In this document: piece by piece, positions 1 to 10,894 of the stretch | Position numbering within the stretch: position 1 is the stretch's first letter | Layout: the number at the start of each line of letters is the position of its first letter | Assembly: GCF_031755915.1 (NCBI RefSeq) | Contig: NC_083380.1 | Span: 15,705,001-15,769,000 of the forward strand | Reading direction: 5' to 3' | From: Ziziphus jujuba | Lineage: Eukaryota > Streptophyta > Magnoliopsida > Rosales > Rhamnaceae | Length of the DNA: 64,000 nucleotides | The notes under the pieces: model-generated | What the model was told of the DNA's origin: nothing | Database searches by the model: none | Seen by the model: the letters and a program-made list of their open reading frames with translations, nothing else | Translations under genes and position numbers: made by a program

Positions 1-804
1 TACGCCATGTAGTTTTGAGATTTGCATTTTAATACTTTCTAATTTAAATGCTACCTTAATTACCATTTGCCAAAAATCTTTGATCAGACAGAAATATTGC
101 ATATTAAATTTTTATTTTTTTTATAAGTAAATTACTTAATTATAAGTTATCCAAAATCTCTTTATATCTTGTGCTTTCGTGGACACAAGTAAAAATGGTC
201 AATCACTAAAGCCAACATTCTTCGTCATTTGTATATTAAAACATGAAAACCTAAATTTGAATGTTTTAAATTTGAAAATTTAAAGTATGATTTCCCAACC
301 TAGAGTATACTAAACTCTAAATAATCCTAAATTTTAAATTAAAGAACCCAAGTAGTCTTATTTTAACCAATTAGAATCTCAAATAAATTATAATCTTCTG
401 TTTTATTTTTGAATCTGAGTTCTGAAATGGATAGAAAGAGAAGAGGAAAAGTAAAGTATGTGTAGTAGGATTGGTATCATTTTTTCAATTTATAGGGTAA
501 AATTTTAAATAAAAATAATAAATTAATTGTATTGTAGTATCCATATTTTTCATCTTTAAATTTAAAAAATTATAATTTAAGCTTTCAATTTTTAATTTTT
601 CGCTTGCTCAAATATTTTTGGACCAAGATATAACAAATTCAAATATAAAAATATAAATTACGATATTTATATTTGAAAGCCTAAATTGCAAACTCTGTAA
701 TTTGAGTACAAAAGTACTAATCCAAAAATAACTAAAGAAGATGAAAATGATATAACCATCCCCACTAACACATTTCTTCATAAATAACATCACTTTCTGA
801 TTGT
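1..804. other. AT-rich intergenic DNA, no gene seen
   Basis: Low-complexity AT-rich sequence with short open frames only, none with coding-like composition. No repeat family from the rest of the window was recognised here. Confidence 0.6.
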
Positions 805-897
805 CTATTTAACAGTGTCCCTGAAATATTCCGTATCACCTCCCAAAAGAGCAACGCCACCAGGATCGGGAAATCCTCCACCGTAAGTATCCAAGGA
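805..897 (-). pseudogene. Possible terminal-exon fragment, unidentified
   Basis: A 30-codon minus-strand open stretch ends at TAG (805-807). Its composition is unlike the AT-rich surroundings: it is rich in Gly, Pro and Asp, with GGGFPDPGG followed by LLGGDTEYFRD. A stop lies just upstream at 898-900 and there is no splice acceptor between that stop and the open stretch, so it cannot be an intact exon as read. I do not recognise the family. It may be a captured or decayed gene piece like its neighbours, or chance. Confidence 0.2.
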
Positions 898-1160
898 TCA
901 TAGTTTGCTTGGAACAGCCAAGTCGCCTAAGGTTGAATCTTAATTATTTTCTAGGAAAAATAAAAAAAATGTTGTAACGATTTTCAAGTTTTATTTATTA
1001 TTTTTTATATTTATATTTTTATTTTTTATTTTCGATCTTGAATGGATGTTAGAATTGTGTCTTTCACAACTATAAAATAATAAGTGAACATTGTGGATTT
1101 TGCATTGGCAAATGACCTTGCGGGTTTTCACTTCTCTTTTGTGACTGGATAATATATATA

Positions 1161-1330
1161 GGTTCTGGGATCGTACTCCTTGCTTATACCTTTGTAGGCT
1201 GTTCGTAGGCTTTTGCTCCTGTTTTAACTATTGGGTCTTTAGGACCATTATTTATTGGGCTGCTGGAGACCTCAAAACTAGGGGAATTTGGCTCAGTGTT
1301 CCTTTTGAAAGAGCTTTGAAGATATATACC
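1161..1330 (+). pseudogene. Hydrophobic coding-like remnant with in-frame stop
   Basis: Just after an acceptor-like TATATAG, one frame reads a hydrophobic, Gly/Leu-rich stretch (GSGIVLLAYTFVGC, stop, AFAPVLTIGSLGPLFIGLLE, then SKLGEFGSVFLL) before a second stop. It resembles a membrane segment of a plastid or organellar protein, but I cannot name the family. The internal TAG makes it non-functional as read. It lies about 110 bp upstream of the CHLD-like fragment on the same strand, so both may belong to one block of gene debris. Confidence 0.25.
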
Positions 1331-1440
1331 CACCGAATTGTGAACTTTTTTGTTTTGACCTTTAATATCTATTATGCCCTTAAAAAACTTTTAAAAGACC
1401 TGTATGTCTCTTCTCTCCCTCTTTTGCTTCTTCTTCTTCT

Positions 1441-1611
1441 TTGAACTCCAAACACCTTCATTTCCACGGCCTTCATGTTCGTGCTTCTTCAAATGTTACT
1501 GCTTCTGTTGACTCTGGCAATGGCAATGGAGCCGTACTAGCTCTAGAGAAGAACCCATATGTTACTCTTTATGGAAGACAATATTTCTCTCTAGCTGCCA
1601 TTGTTGGTCAA
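1441..1611 (+). pseudogene. CHLD-like first-exon fragment (Mg-chelatase subunit D)
   Basis: The frame reads a transit-peptide-like stretch (HGLHVRASSNVTASVDSGNG) followed by YGRQYFSLAAIVGQ, and then a GT donor directly after the Gln codon (1609-1611). In plants the Mg-chelatase D subunit, which with ChlI and ChlH inserts Mg into protoporphyrin IX in the plastid, has this transit-peptide region followed by YGRQ-F-PLAAVVGQ at the start of its AAA-like domain. No downstream exon is seen: instead of the AAA core, the sequence runs into a tandem repeat. There is no in-frame ATG; the ATG at 1404 is in another frame. I read it as a detached or captured 5' exon. Family match is fairly sure; pseudogene status is inferred from missing exons. 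Confidence 0.6.
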
Positions 1612-1839
1612 GTACTTCCCTTTTACTCTTTTTTTTTTTTTTTCCCCCTTCTTATGGAGAAAACGATGTTTTTTTCTCATTAATTATGCATTTTCTTATG
1701 AAAATGCAATATGGGTTTTAGTATGGTGTTTTTAGTGAAATGGGTCTAAATTATTTGAATTTCATGAACTTTTTTTGGAGTTTTGGTTATCAGAGAATTT
1801 GTAGATTAATTTTCTGTTTGGGTGTGATGGCTTGGTGTT

Positions 1840-3170
1840 ACCACAAGGGTTTCGGTAATTATCGATGAAACCTACGGTAATTTTTTCAGCAAGGACAAAT
1901 TGATTACCGTAGGTTGCATCGGTAATTACCGAAGGTAATAAATTTTTTTGGCCAATTTGAGAACTTTTTCCAAACTTTTGGGGTTTTTTCTCCTTAGGAT
2001 CATTGAATAATGTATATTTTGCATGTTGTTGCATTTAACACACATTAGGGGACTTGTGGGGGCCAAATAAATGGTAAAATGTGATAATCATAGGGGTTTC
2101 AGTAATTACCGATGAAACCTACGGTAATTGTTCCAGCAACTACAAATTGATTACTGTATATTTCATCGGTAATTACCGAAGACCTTATGGTAGTCAAATT
2201 TTTATGCCAATTTGAGAACTTTTTTAGAATTTTTGGGGTTTTTTCTCCTTAGGATCATTGAATAATGTACATTTTGTATGTTGTTACATTTAACACACAT
2301 TAAGGGATTTGTGGGGGCCAAAAAATTTGTAAAATGTGATAACCATAGCGGTTTCGGTAATTACCGATGAAACCTATGGTAATTTTTCCAGCAACTACAA
2401 ATTGATTACCATAGGTTTCATCAATAATTACCAAAGGCCCTATGGTAATCAAATTTTTGTGCCAATTTGAGAACTTTTTCAGAACTTTTGGGATTTTTTC
2501 TTATTAGGATTATTGAAGAATGTATATTTCGCATGTTTTTACATTTAACATACATTAGGGGACTTGTAGGGGTCAAAAAATTGGTTAAATGTGATAACCA
2601 TAGGGGTTTCGGTAGTTACCGATGCAACCTACGGTAATTTTTATAGCAACTACAAATTGATTATCGCAGGTTTTATCGGTAATTACCGAAGGCGCTACGG
2701 TAATCAAATTTTTGTGCCAATTTGAGAACATTTTCAAAACATTTGAGGTTTTTTCTCCTTAGGATCATTGAAGAATATATATTTTGCATGTTTTTGCATT
2801 TAACACACATTAGGAGACTTGTGGGGGCCAAAAAATTGGTAAAATGTGATTACCATAGGGATTTCGGTAATTAACGATGAAACCTACATTAATTTTTTCT
2901 GTAACTACAAATTGATTACCGTAGGTTTCATCAATAATTACCGAAGGCCCTACGGTAATCAAATTTTTGTGCTAATTTGAGAACATTTTCAGAACATTTG
3001 AGGTTTTTTCTCCCTAGGATCATTGAATAATGCATATTTTGCATATTGTTGCATTTAACACACATTAGGGGACTTGTGGGGGCCAAAAAATGGGTAAAAT
3101 ATGATTACCATAGGGGTTTCGATAATTACCGATGAAACATATGATAAGTTTTCCAGCAACTACAAATTGA
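1840..3170. repeat. Tandem repeat, about 254-bp unit, 5.3 copies, palindromic core
   Basis: Units begin with GGTTTCGGTAATTACCGATG at about 1848, 2095, 2350, 2605, 2859 and 3115, giving periods of 247-256 bp. Each unit also contains a conserved filler (a TTGAGAAC box, a TTTTCTCCTTAGGATC box, and an ACACATTAGG box). In each unit an arm of about 30 bp (TTCGGTAATTACCGATGAAA plus CCTACGGTAAT) is followed after about 20 bp by its reverse complement, and TCGGTAATTACCGA inside the arm is itself palindromic. A decayed copy of the core lies near 3303-3345. Confidence 0.9.
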
Positions 3171-5277
3171 ATGTTTTCACTTATTAATGTCATTTTTTCT
3201 CTTCATTAATAAAGCTAGATTTATCATGTTCTCGGTGGAAACACACACAATTGAAGTTGTCAGATGGAATTGTGGTGATTCTTTTACGTTGGTGGACAAA
3301 TGTCAATTACCGACGGTGCATCGATAATTACCATTGGGCAGTAATAGCATCAATGAAACAGTAAGAAACCTACAAAAAATTGAACAAATAACTAAACACA
3401 GAATGATATTTTAGAAACACAATACAACAGATGACTTTGCCAACAAAACAACACATAAAACCAACATCTATTATGCCAAAACACATGTTACACGGTTGAG
3501 CTACTAATTGCATTCCTTACTACATTGCATAACACACGCATACCGCATAACATGCCCCCATTGTCTTTTATTCACCATCATATATAAAGTTGTCCAGAAA
3601 GGTTAGTAATCTTGTAAGGTTGCAAAAAAAAGAGGTAGATTATTGATGGTTCGCCCGTTCGTAATCTTGTTCATTTCTAATTTTATCATATTTTTGTGTG
3701 TTTTCTTTTGTTTACCATGATTCTCATCATAAAATGAAGTTGCATTGAGCACAAATCTTGGTGTAAATAAACGTTATCAAAGTAGATAAGAATTAAACCT
3801 TGGCATGTTTACAAGTTAGGTTCTGCTCAGCATAAGGTCAAAATGTAGTTATTTTTACCACCTCACCAGAAATGAAGGCATCTGCAAAGGACCCCTGCAA
3901 TAAAGCACTGACACTCAAGGATGTTTTAGGATTCAAAGCGTGTTGCGTGGAGATTAATAAACAAAATAACTGAAGCAGATCAGAGTGTATAAGAATAATA
4001 TAGAAAAACATATTAAAGTCTTCCATTATTTGCTTATAATGTACAGAAGTATTATACAATAACATCATTGAAAAGGAACAAATACTACTTGGACATGAAT
4101 CATAACTACATTAGTGCTCATTATTTTACTAAGAGTGGTAACAACTCATCGTTAAGGCACAATAAAAAAGATGTAGGGTCATTATCAAAACTTCATCTTT
4201 GGAAAATTATAAACATATATACAAGTAGGAAAGCTGGCTTTCCATAAAATTATTGCTCTTCACTAACTTCAAAAGAATGATCTAGCTACCAGATATGAGC
4301 TGTTCAAGATGTTAAACATTCCAACATATTGTATTGCTGCTGGCATGCAATCACGTTAAATAGAAACTTCAAACTTTTCCATGTTTGTGTTGCTGCCTTA
4401 TTCTACACCTCTCACATCATCTCAGATACCTGCATCTGGAGGAAACCGAGGAGAGCTCATTTTAAATTTAAGGAATAAAAACAAGCAACTGCTTTTTTCA
4501 CCTAAACAATTAACAGCCAATCCTTTAGTGGTCATATCCTCTTAATGCCTCAAGGATTTTATCCACCCATCTACCACCAAAAAAAATTATATCAGGTAGC
4601 ATGTTCAAATAATTGATCATAATCACATAAAAGCAAGCACGTATATTCTTCTGGTTAGGTACAACGTGAAAATTACTAGAAGGAATCCCATTTGTGAAAA
4701 AAAAAAAAAAAATTCAACAGCTATCATTTTGTCAAATTCACAGTTGGCACTAGTAAATTCTTATAATTGACACATAATTTCTCCATTTGACCATGCCAAA
4801 AGTATAAAATAATAGAAATAGAGTAGCTCTCCGTGGGGTATGTCTGTAATTTCATCTTCTACGGGATTTTTGATACCACCATCAGTCTAAAATGGAAATG
4901 AAGTTGTACATTAGTACAAGAGATTGAAAACCATTGGATGGTTCTATTGCAAAGATGTAAGAGAAATCAAATAAAAGCATTAAAAAATATGGCCCTCTGA
5001 CAGATCACGAAACTGGTATGCAACTTAACTATCATCCAGTTATGTTTAGAGCTAGAACTGTCGAGTAAGGCTTCTCTCTCAAGATGTAACGTACATACTT
5101 TCTTGGAATTCTGTCTTCGAAGAAACAAGAGCATGCCTACGACAGGACAGTGAAATGAGCCACCGAAGTTAGACTTAGTCCACTGAAGCAACTTCTTTTA
5201 TCTATCATGTAGGGAGTACTTCTTAAACTAGAACTTGTTCTATTCCTCAATTCTCCAAATACCAGCAAACCCTTTCT
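3171..5277. other. Intergenic DNA with weak minus-strand exon candidates
   Basis: Mostly AT-rich. The composition between about 3840 and 5200 is less biased, and several short minus-strand stretches look coding-like (around 3850-3950, 4525-4570, 4830-4886 and 4967-5191), but they do not assemble into a frame I can support or name. Confidence 0.4.
4525..4886 (-). pseudogene. Possible 3' exons of an unidentified minus-strand gene
   Basis: On the minus strand an acceptor-like TTTTAG (just above 4886) precedes an open stretch reading TDGGIKNPVEDEITDIPHGE. Further down, GGTGGTAG (about 4571) precedes a short terminal frame reading WVDKILEALRGYDH and then TAA (4525-4527). Both have coding-like composition and both follow plausible acceptors, but no clean donor joins them. 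The product is unrecognised. It could be a decayed gene, a real gene with an exon I mis-set, or chance. Confidence 0.2.
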
Positions 5278-5398
5278 ATGGTTTTGATCCCAAACCCTCC
5301 TTTGACCGAAGTATATGATGATGCTTGGATTTTTTACCTAGTGACCCTATACCCTACACCCAAAAGAGACCGCACCCCTATTTTCCCACAAACCCAAT

Positions 5399-5569
5399 AT
5401 GCTTTTCTCTCTCCTCTCAAAACCCCACAAAACCCACTTCTCAATTCGAGCTTCTTCTTCATCCCCACCACCACCACCACAATCCCAAACCAATAATCCC
5501 CTTCCAAACCCATCACCATTTCAGGAAGCGAAACTAATTCCATTAATCATCTCCATCGCAATTGGAGTT
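5399..5569 (+). pseudogene. Plastid dicarboxylate transporter (DiT-type) N-terminal fragment
   Basis: From an ATG at 5399 the frame reads a Ser/Pro-rich transit peptide (FSIRASSSSPPPPPQ) and then EAKLIPLIISIAIG, which matches the junction of transit peptide and first membrane helix in plastidic 2-oxoglutarate/malate or glutamate/malate translocators (DiT1/DiT2 family, where the motif reads like GAKLIPLIxSIxVGLI). After about 5569 the similarity stops and the frame enters AT-rich sequence with a stop near 5606. Intact proteins have roughly 550 residues and about 12 helices, so only the first tenth is present. It is probably a gene fragment. Confidence 0.5.
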
Positions 5570-5919
5570 GAATACCTTTTCATCTTAATTTTTTTTTTTA
5601 ATATTTAAAAATGATAATTTGGAAATATTAAAAAATAAAAGGGCAAAACAAAAGAATTTGAAAAGAGTGGGTAAATATTCCTAAGATCCTTCAAAGAAGG
5701 ATATTGGGCCAAATTCCAGTTGATGATTTGAAACAGAGATGACTTTGCAGGCTGCACTAAATAGGAGCCCACAACATTGTGGTCCCATCTAAATGAAGCC
5801 CAATTGACATGATCAGTAATAGGCCACTTCTGTTTGGCTGGAGAGAAAAAACCAAAGGAAGAAAAAAAAAATAAAAAATAAAAAATAAAATAGCAACGGA
5901 AAATGCAAAACCCCGACAA
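5570..5919 (+). promoter_or_regulatory. Upstream region of the PPR gene
   Basis: About 350 bp separates the transporter fragment from the PPR start codon. It contains an AT-rich A-run (5861-5892) directly before the gene, with no clear canonical TATA box. A short out-of-frame ATG at 5903 overlaps the PPR start and could act as an upstream start. Promoter role is inferred from position only. Confidence 0.3.
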
Positions 5920-7410
5920 ATGTTCAATCTTCTTTACAGAGCTCCAGCAAAGATTATCTCATTTCCTATACCAACACCCAGTTTCTCAATTTCATGCGCT
6001 ACACTTACCACCTCACCATCTCAGCTTCTACATCCGACCTCCCAAGATGCTGCCTTGGCCAACCTTCTTCTCAAATCAGATTCAGAAGCTCTAACCCAAA
6101 AAATTCTTCTCAACCCCAATGTTGAATGGACCCCAGATCTGGCTGACAGTGTCCTCAAGCGCTTATGGAACCATGGACCCAAAGCCCTTCAATTCTTCAA
6201 GGTCCTGGACCACCATCCCACCTATGCTCACTCCTCCTCATCCTTCAACCATGCTATCGACATCGCTGGTCGTTTGCGTGACTACAAGACCCTTTGGACA
6301 CTAGTGGCTCGAATGCGCACTCGTCGGCTTGGACCCAGCTCCAAAACTTTTGCAATCATTGCTGAGAGGTATGTTGCTGCCGGAAAACCTGATAGAGCTG
6401 TAAAAGTTTTTTTGTCTATGCATGAACATGGTTGTCCTCAGGATTTGAATTCGTTCAATACGATTCTTGATGTGCTGTGCAAATCCAAACGTGTGGAAAA
6501 GGCTTATAATTTGTTTAAGGTTTTTAGGGGCAGGTTTAAGGCTGATAGTGTTAGTTATAATATTATTGCAAATGGGTGGTGTTTAATTAAGCGTACGCCA
6601 AAGGCATTGGAGGTGTTGGAAGAGATGCTGAAGAGGGGATTGAATCCCAATTTAACAACTTATAATATAATGCTTAAAGGGTATTTTAGAGCTGGTCAGA
6701 TTAAAGAAGCTTGGGAATTCTTTTGCCAAATGAAGAAGAGGAAATGTGAAATTGATGTTGTTACTTATACTACTTTGGTTCATGGGTTTGGTGTTGTTGG
6801 TGAGATTAGAAAAGCCCAAAAGATTTTCGATGAGATGGTTGGTGAGGGGGTGCTTCCTTCGGTTGCAACATACAATGCTTTGATTCAGGTTTTGTGTAAG
6901 AAAGATAATGTGGAAAATGCTATTATAGTTTTTGAAGACATGGTGAGGAAGGGTTATATGCCTAATTCGACAACTTATACCGTGTTGATTAGAGGATTGT
7001 GTCATGCAGGTCAAATGGAAAGGGCAGTGGAGTTTATTAACAGAATGAAGGATGATGAGTGTGAACCAAATGTTCAGATATACAATGTTGTAATCCGTTA
7101 CTTTTGTGATGCTGGAGAGATAGAAAAAGGGTTGAACTTTTTTGAGAAGATGAGCAGTGGGAATTGCTTACCTAATATGGATACATATAATATTTTGATA
7201 AGTGCAATGTTTGTGAGGAAGAAGTCAGATGATTTATTGGTGGCTGGGAGGTTGTTGATCGAGATGGTTGACAGAGGATTTCTGCCTCGGAAGTTTACTT
7301 TCAACAGAGTTTTGGATGGGCTTCTGTTAACAGGCAACCAGGCTTTTGCAAAAGAAATCTTGAGATTGCAGAGCAGATGTGGTCGGCTTCCTCGGCAGAT
7401 CAAATTATGA
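5920..7410 (+). CDS. OTP43: P-class pentatricopeptide repeat protein, OTP43-like
   Basis: An intronless 496-residue protein. Residues 1-40 are Ser/Thr/Pro-rich with few acidic residues, as expected for an organelle targeting peptide. From about residue 90 onward there are roughly ten 35-residue PPR units; signatures include SFNTILDVLCKSKRVEKAY, SYNIIANGWCLIKRTPKALE, TYNIMLKGYFRAGQIKEAW, TYTTLVHGFGVVGEIRKA and TYNALIQVLCKKDNVENA. There is no E, DYW or SMR tail, so it is P-class. The order of motifs, the LKRLWNHGPKALQFF segment and the C-terminal NQAFAKEILRLQS closely follow Arabidopsis OTP43 (At1g74900, about 480 residues), needed for trans-splicing of mitochondrial nad1 intron 1. Binding to mitochondrial pre-mRNA is inferred from that homology. 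The reading frame is intact from ATG to TGA. The ATG at 5920 is the first in frame and gives the full targeting region. Confidence 0.9.
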   Translation: MFNLLYRAPAKIISFPIPTPSFSISCATLTTSPSQLLHPTSQDAALANLLLKSDSEALTQKILLNPNVEWTPDLADSVLKRLWNHGPKALQFFKVLDHHPTYAHSSSSFNHAIDIAGRLRDYKTLWTLVARMRTRRLGPSSKTFAIIAERYVAAGKPDRAVKVFLSMHEHGCPQDLNSFNTILDVLCKSKRVEKAYNLFKVFRGRFKADSVSYNIIANGWCLIKRTPKALEVLEEMLKRGLNPNLTTYNIMLKGYFRAGQIKEAWEFFCQMKKRKCEIDVVTYTTLVHGFGVVGEIRKAQKIFDEMVGEGVLPSVATYNALIQVLCKKDNVENAIIVFEDMVRKGYMPNSTTYTVLIRGLCHAGQMERAVEFINRMKDDECEPNVQIYNVVIRYFCDAGEIEKGLNFFEKMSSGNCLPNMDTYNILISAMFVRKKSDDLLVAGRLLIEMVDRGFLPRKFTFNRVLDGLLLTGNQAFAKEILRLQSRCGRLPRQIKL

Positions 7411-7980
7411 AAGCCTGTTTGCATTCAGAGTGGATCATTATGATTGCAGATTTGACTGACTGAGAACATGTGAGTCTTCATGTTTGGTGAATTCAACTGG
7501 GGCTTCCAGATTTGGTTGAACAAGGAATTTTCAGTGTCCAATTTGAGGCTTTCGGCGGTTAGTTTTGCATGCAGTCCACAAGTAGGATTGAACAAGAATG
7601 TTATAGCACACGTTTCAGCTCCTCAGCGGGTGATGATCTCATCTGTATCAAGGTTCCTTTAGTTCTTTCCTTGCTGTGATAACAGAAGCTTGTACTTTTT
7701 AACTTCTAGTTCTACCATTTTTTAAGCGAGAAAGAAAAATTATTAAACTGTTGTATATATCTCTTTTTGGTTGTTTATTTATTTTTTGTGCATTATTAAA
7801 ATGCTTACATTGGTTAAGTACTAACTGGAATTTATCTTGTTGCTAAATAAATGAATGGTTGCTTTTATACCTTTAGGAATTGACTATAAGGAAAATCATT
7901 ATACAAATGCGTGCAGTGGTTGCTTTTTTGTCTCTACATTTCTTATTGAGCCAATCATTTTGAATATATGCTAACTTAAT
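7411..7980 (+). other. 3' flank of the PPR gene
   Basis: Probable 3' UTR grading into AT-rich intergenic DNA. AATAAA-like signals occur near 7846. A 60-codon frame at 7480-7662 has no family resemblance and is most likely untranslated sequence. Confidence 0.4.
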
Positions 7981-8275
7981 GACCTGTGATCATGAGAAGA
8001 ATAGCATTGATTATTGCATCTTTATATGGTAACTTTTGTTAGAGATCCAAGTCAGTAAAGAAAATGCTCTTATCATAAGTTGCATTTTCTACATAAGCTG
8101 ATTTTGTAATCCTTGAGATAGTCATTTGTAATGATCAGCTAGTCTCTTCGTGTTATTTTGTCAAATTTTTTTCTTTTGTTTTCGGTCAAATATTTCTGTA
8201 CGAGTATACTTTTTCTCTTCAAATTAGTAGAACAACTATATGAATCATGACTTGTGTTTTCTCTTATCATACCAA
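7981..8275. repeat. Local duplication, copy A (left part)
   Basis: Diverged direct duplicate of 13441-13660. Shared stretches include ATTGATTATTGCATCTT, CATAAGCTGATTTTGTAAT and GTAATGATCAGC. The copy continues at 9148-9260 (GATACCACTAAGCAAGTCG-like block) after an insertion that copy B lacks. Confidence 0.65.
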
Positions 8276-9147
8276 TAATGACCAATCAAACGGGGGCTAA
8301 TCGGGATGGGGCAGGCCTACTCGAGGTTGGGTATACCCGACCCCTATCGTATATGACAATGAAGGTTGGTAGAGATACGTGCTCTGATTCTACTAGCACA
8401 AAGAAGAGAGACTGAGGCAGTGGTCATTAAGGTCATGTTTGGTACGCTGTATGGGGATGTATTAAAGATTGGGATTGCGTTAGGTAATCCAATATGTTGC
8501 ATGGTGATGCAAGTAGGGGAGGACAAGTTAATACGGCTAAGCAGTTTCTATATGCCTCAAGGTGTATTAGATATACACCCGAGAAGCTTGGGATTATCTA
8601 ACACAAACACGCAAACAGCATCTCGACCAGAAAAGAAAAGCAAGAAAAACGCGAACACTTCGTCTCCTCTAACAAGGCTTTACATCTTTATTTATGTATT
8701 TTTTTTTTGGGGACTGAATTTTGGGGAGTTATCTGTGATAATTTTGGGGGTCGGTGATGTGCTTTCTTTTATGGAGTCAGACATATGGGTGGGCATTGGT
8801 CATCAATTTGAGTTTCTAGCAAACTGGATTTGGCTTCTTTGTTTAGCTGCATGTTCAAGCCATGTTTTTGGGACATTCTTGCTGCTATCAGTAGCAATTG
8901 TTATTATTATTATTAATTTTTTTTATTTTTTATTTTTTCCAAATATCAGCAAAACGTTTTGATTGCTGCATTTTTGCCGTTATTGCCTTTAGATAATTTA
9001 TATTAATAAAAATGAAAATATATGCTATAATACATTACAACATCAAAGACAGAATTGTTTTAATATTATACAAATCATTTTAATACAATCCATTCTAAAT
9101 TATTCTAATATAATAGTGCTTAACAAACAAGCTTTAAAATCACTGGT
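8276..9147. mobile_element. Insertion absent from the paralogous copy; hAT-like MITE ends
   Basis: Present in copy A of the local duplication but missing from copy B, so it is an insertion (or several). Inside it, AAGGTCATGTTTGGTACGC near 8427 and the reverse complement of the right end near 9115-9140 (AAAGCTTGTTTGTTAAGCAC) are imperfect inverted repeats of the kind that end many plant hAT-type non-autonomous elements. A 198-codon frame (8366-8962) lies inside, but it is low-complexity and matches nothing I know. Exact ends and target duplication were not resolved. Confidence 0.45.
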
Positions 9148-9260
9148 AAATTGCAACTTCTTTGTAGAAAGGCTGCTAACTTTGCCGCTGAATACCACTA
9201 AGCAAGTCGTCCCTTCCAATAAACGGAAAGAAATAGTAACCATACTATCCACGAAAGTAC
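9148..9260. repeat. Local duplication, copy A (right part)
   Basis: Matches 13668-13770: shared order of TGCAACTTCTTTG, TGCTAACTTTG, TGATACCACT-like and CCTTTCC-like blocks. It restores colinearity with copy B after the insertion is removed. Confidence 0.6.
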
Positions 9261-10194
9261 GTTTAGCAACAAATTGGTCAATTTCTTAAAGATGACTGAA
9301 TCAAATGTCCAAAAAGAAAAAAAAGAAAAAAAAAGGAACAAATAACTGAATCAAATTTGGCATAAAACAATTATAATATTATATTAATAATTACAGGAAT
9401 TTTCATGGTAGTATCATTGCTGGATTTAATAATGCCTCATCATGCATCTTTTCCAAAATATAACGCATAAAAATATCTGTTGTCAAACTCAAAGCATAAT
9501 GTATGTACATATGGACTGGACGTAGGGAAGTTAAGACTTTCAACCACCTTGTGATTTGACGTCGTATCCTTGACTAAGATTAATTAACAAATCTTCCGAG
9601 AAATTACTGGTTTATATATATATATATATAAGGATTTTTTTATTTTTTTTTGATTAAACGTAACCGATGATCATGTCTATCAGATTATATTATAATATAA
9701 CATATGCACTTCTTGCTAGTCATTTGGAATATAAGATTGGACTCTTGTACAATTAAATTTGACTAAATTAAAAATAATGTAATTTAATTTAACCAAATTT
9801 AAAATAGTCCAATGCAATTACTCTGCATATCAATTATCATGACGTTGAGATGCTTGAGCTTTGAGTTGGCTTTCAATTCAGTTGATCACATATGGACTAG
9901 GAACACTATATATAATATGTGGCTATTATGTGTTCTGTTTTCTATACATAGTAATGTTGCATAATATACATGTGTATATATATATATATATATATACACA
10001 CACGTAAGTGCTAATTATTGTTGGCCACAACCCTTACTAAAATCTGGATGATAAGCATTTGTTATTGTCGGATCTATACAATTACATGTTATTAAAATAA
10101 GATTACATGTAATCGAGCATGATTAAATGGCCGTTTCTCATCAAAAAGTGGACAATATTACATATATTAACAAAATTGTATATATATATATATA
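9261..10194. other. AT-rich intergenic DNA
   Basis: Contains TA microsatellites (9615-9631, 9973-9997) and no coding-like frame. Weak similarity of 9390-9550 to 13780-13930 may extend the local duplication. Confidence 0.5.
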
Positions 10195-10358
10195 CGGAAA
10201 TTCTATGGTGAGCATGGTCCGTATGAAGATCGCAGTATTAGTGACGGTTTTTCATAATATTAACGACGGTTTCTTAGAAAATCGTTACCAACACTATATA
10301 AAAATGCCACCAATATTGTGGTTCGTATGAGCACCGTCCGCACCGCACCATAGACGGA

Positions 10359-10361
<3 letters not shown>
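10195..10361. mobile_element. Probable short MITE
   Basis: A GC-richer island inside TA repeats. The left end reads CTATGGTGAGCATGGTCCG and the reverse complement of the right end reads CTATGGTGCGGTGCGGAC, giving imperfect inverted termini. TA-repeat flanks hide any target duplication. It resembles the element at 15652-15835 in its GCGGACC/GTCCG end motifs and its internal GACGGTTTT-type repeats. Confidence 0.35.
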
Positions 10362-10394
<33 letters not shown>

Positions 10395-10430
10395 TGATAG
10401 CAGAGCATATATATATATATATGTCATATT
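10362..10430. repeat. TA microsatellite tract
   Basis: Long (TA)n runs broken by a short unique piece. Further (TA)n runs occur at 10686-10706 and 10797-10826, upstream of the small peptide gene. Confidence 0.9.
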
Positions 10431-10791
10431 TATTTATATGAAAAAAGTAAGTAAACTTTCAAACAAATTGACAGGTTTTTTAGAGTTATAAATTGGCATA
10501 AACCTATATTTTTATAAAATACTAATTTAATATGTCTTTAATATAATATTGTAAAAGTTTATTTTATAAAAATTATAAAGTCTTATCTTACAAAACCGAT
10601 AATATATATTATATTTATTTTTAAAAGATGTAGTCATAGAAGAGGAAGAGGACCCAAATGGTTGAAAATAATAATTTTTCTAAATATATATATATATATA
10701 TATATATTATAATAAACATGAATTATACGCAATCCATGGAATATAACACCGGCATATACAACTTAATTTGGATGTGTTTGGGTGTTGTGTC

Positions 10792-10839
<48 letters not shown>

Positions 10840-10894
10840 ATGTTTTCGAGGGATGAATAACAATTTGATTTGTTAGGAAAATAATTAAGCCAAG

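Noticed and set aside
1840..3170. CRISPR-like array
   Set aside because: Whole 254-bp units repeat with no unique spacers, in a plant nuclear context.
7480..7662. 60-codon frame after the PPR gene
   Set aside because: In the presumed 3' UTR, with no homology or signal features.
8366..8962. 198-codon open frame
   Set aside because: Lies in an inserted repeat, starts near MITE-like ends, has low-complexity Ile/Phe runs and no family resemblance.
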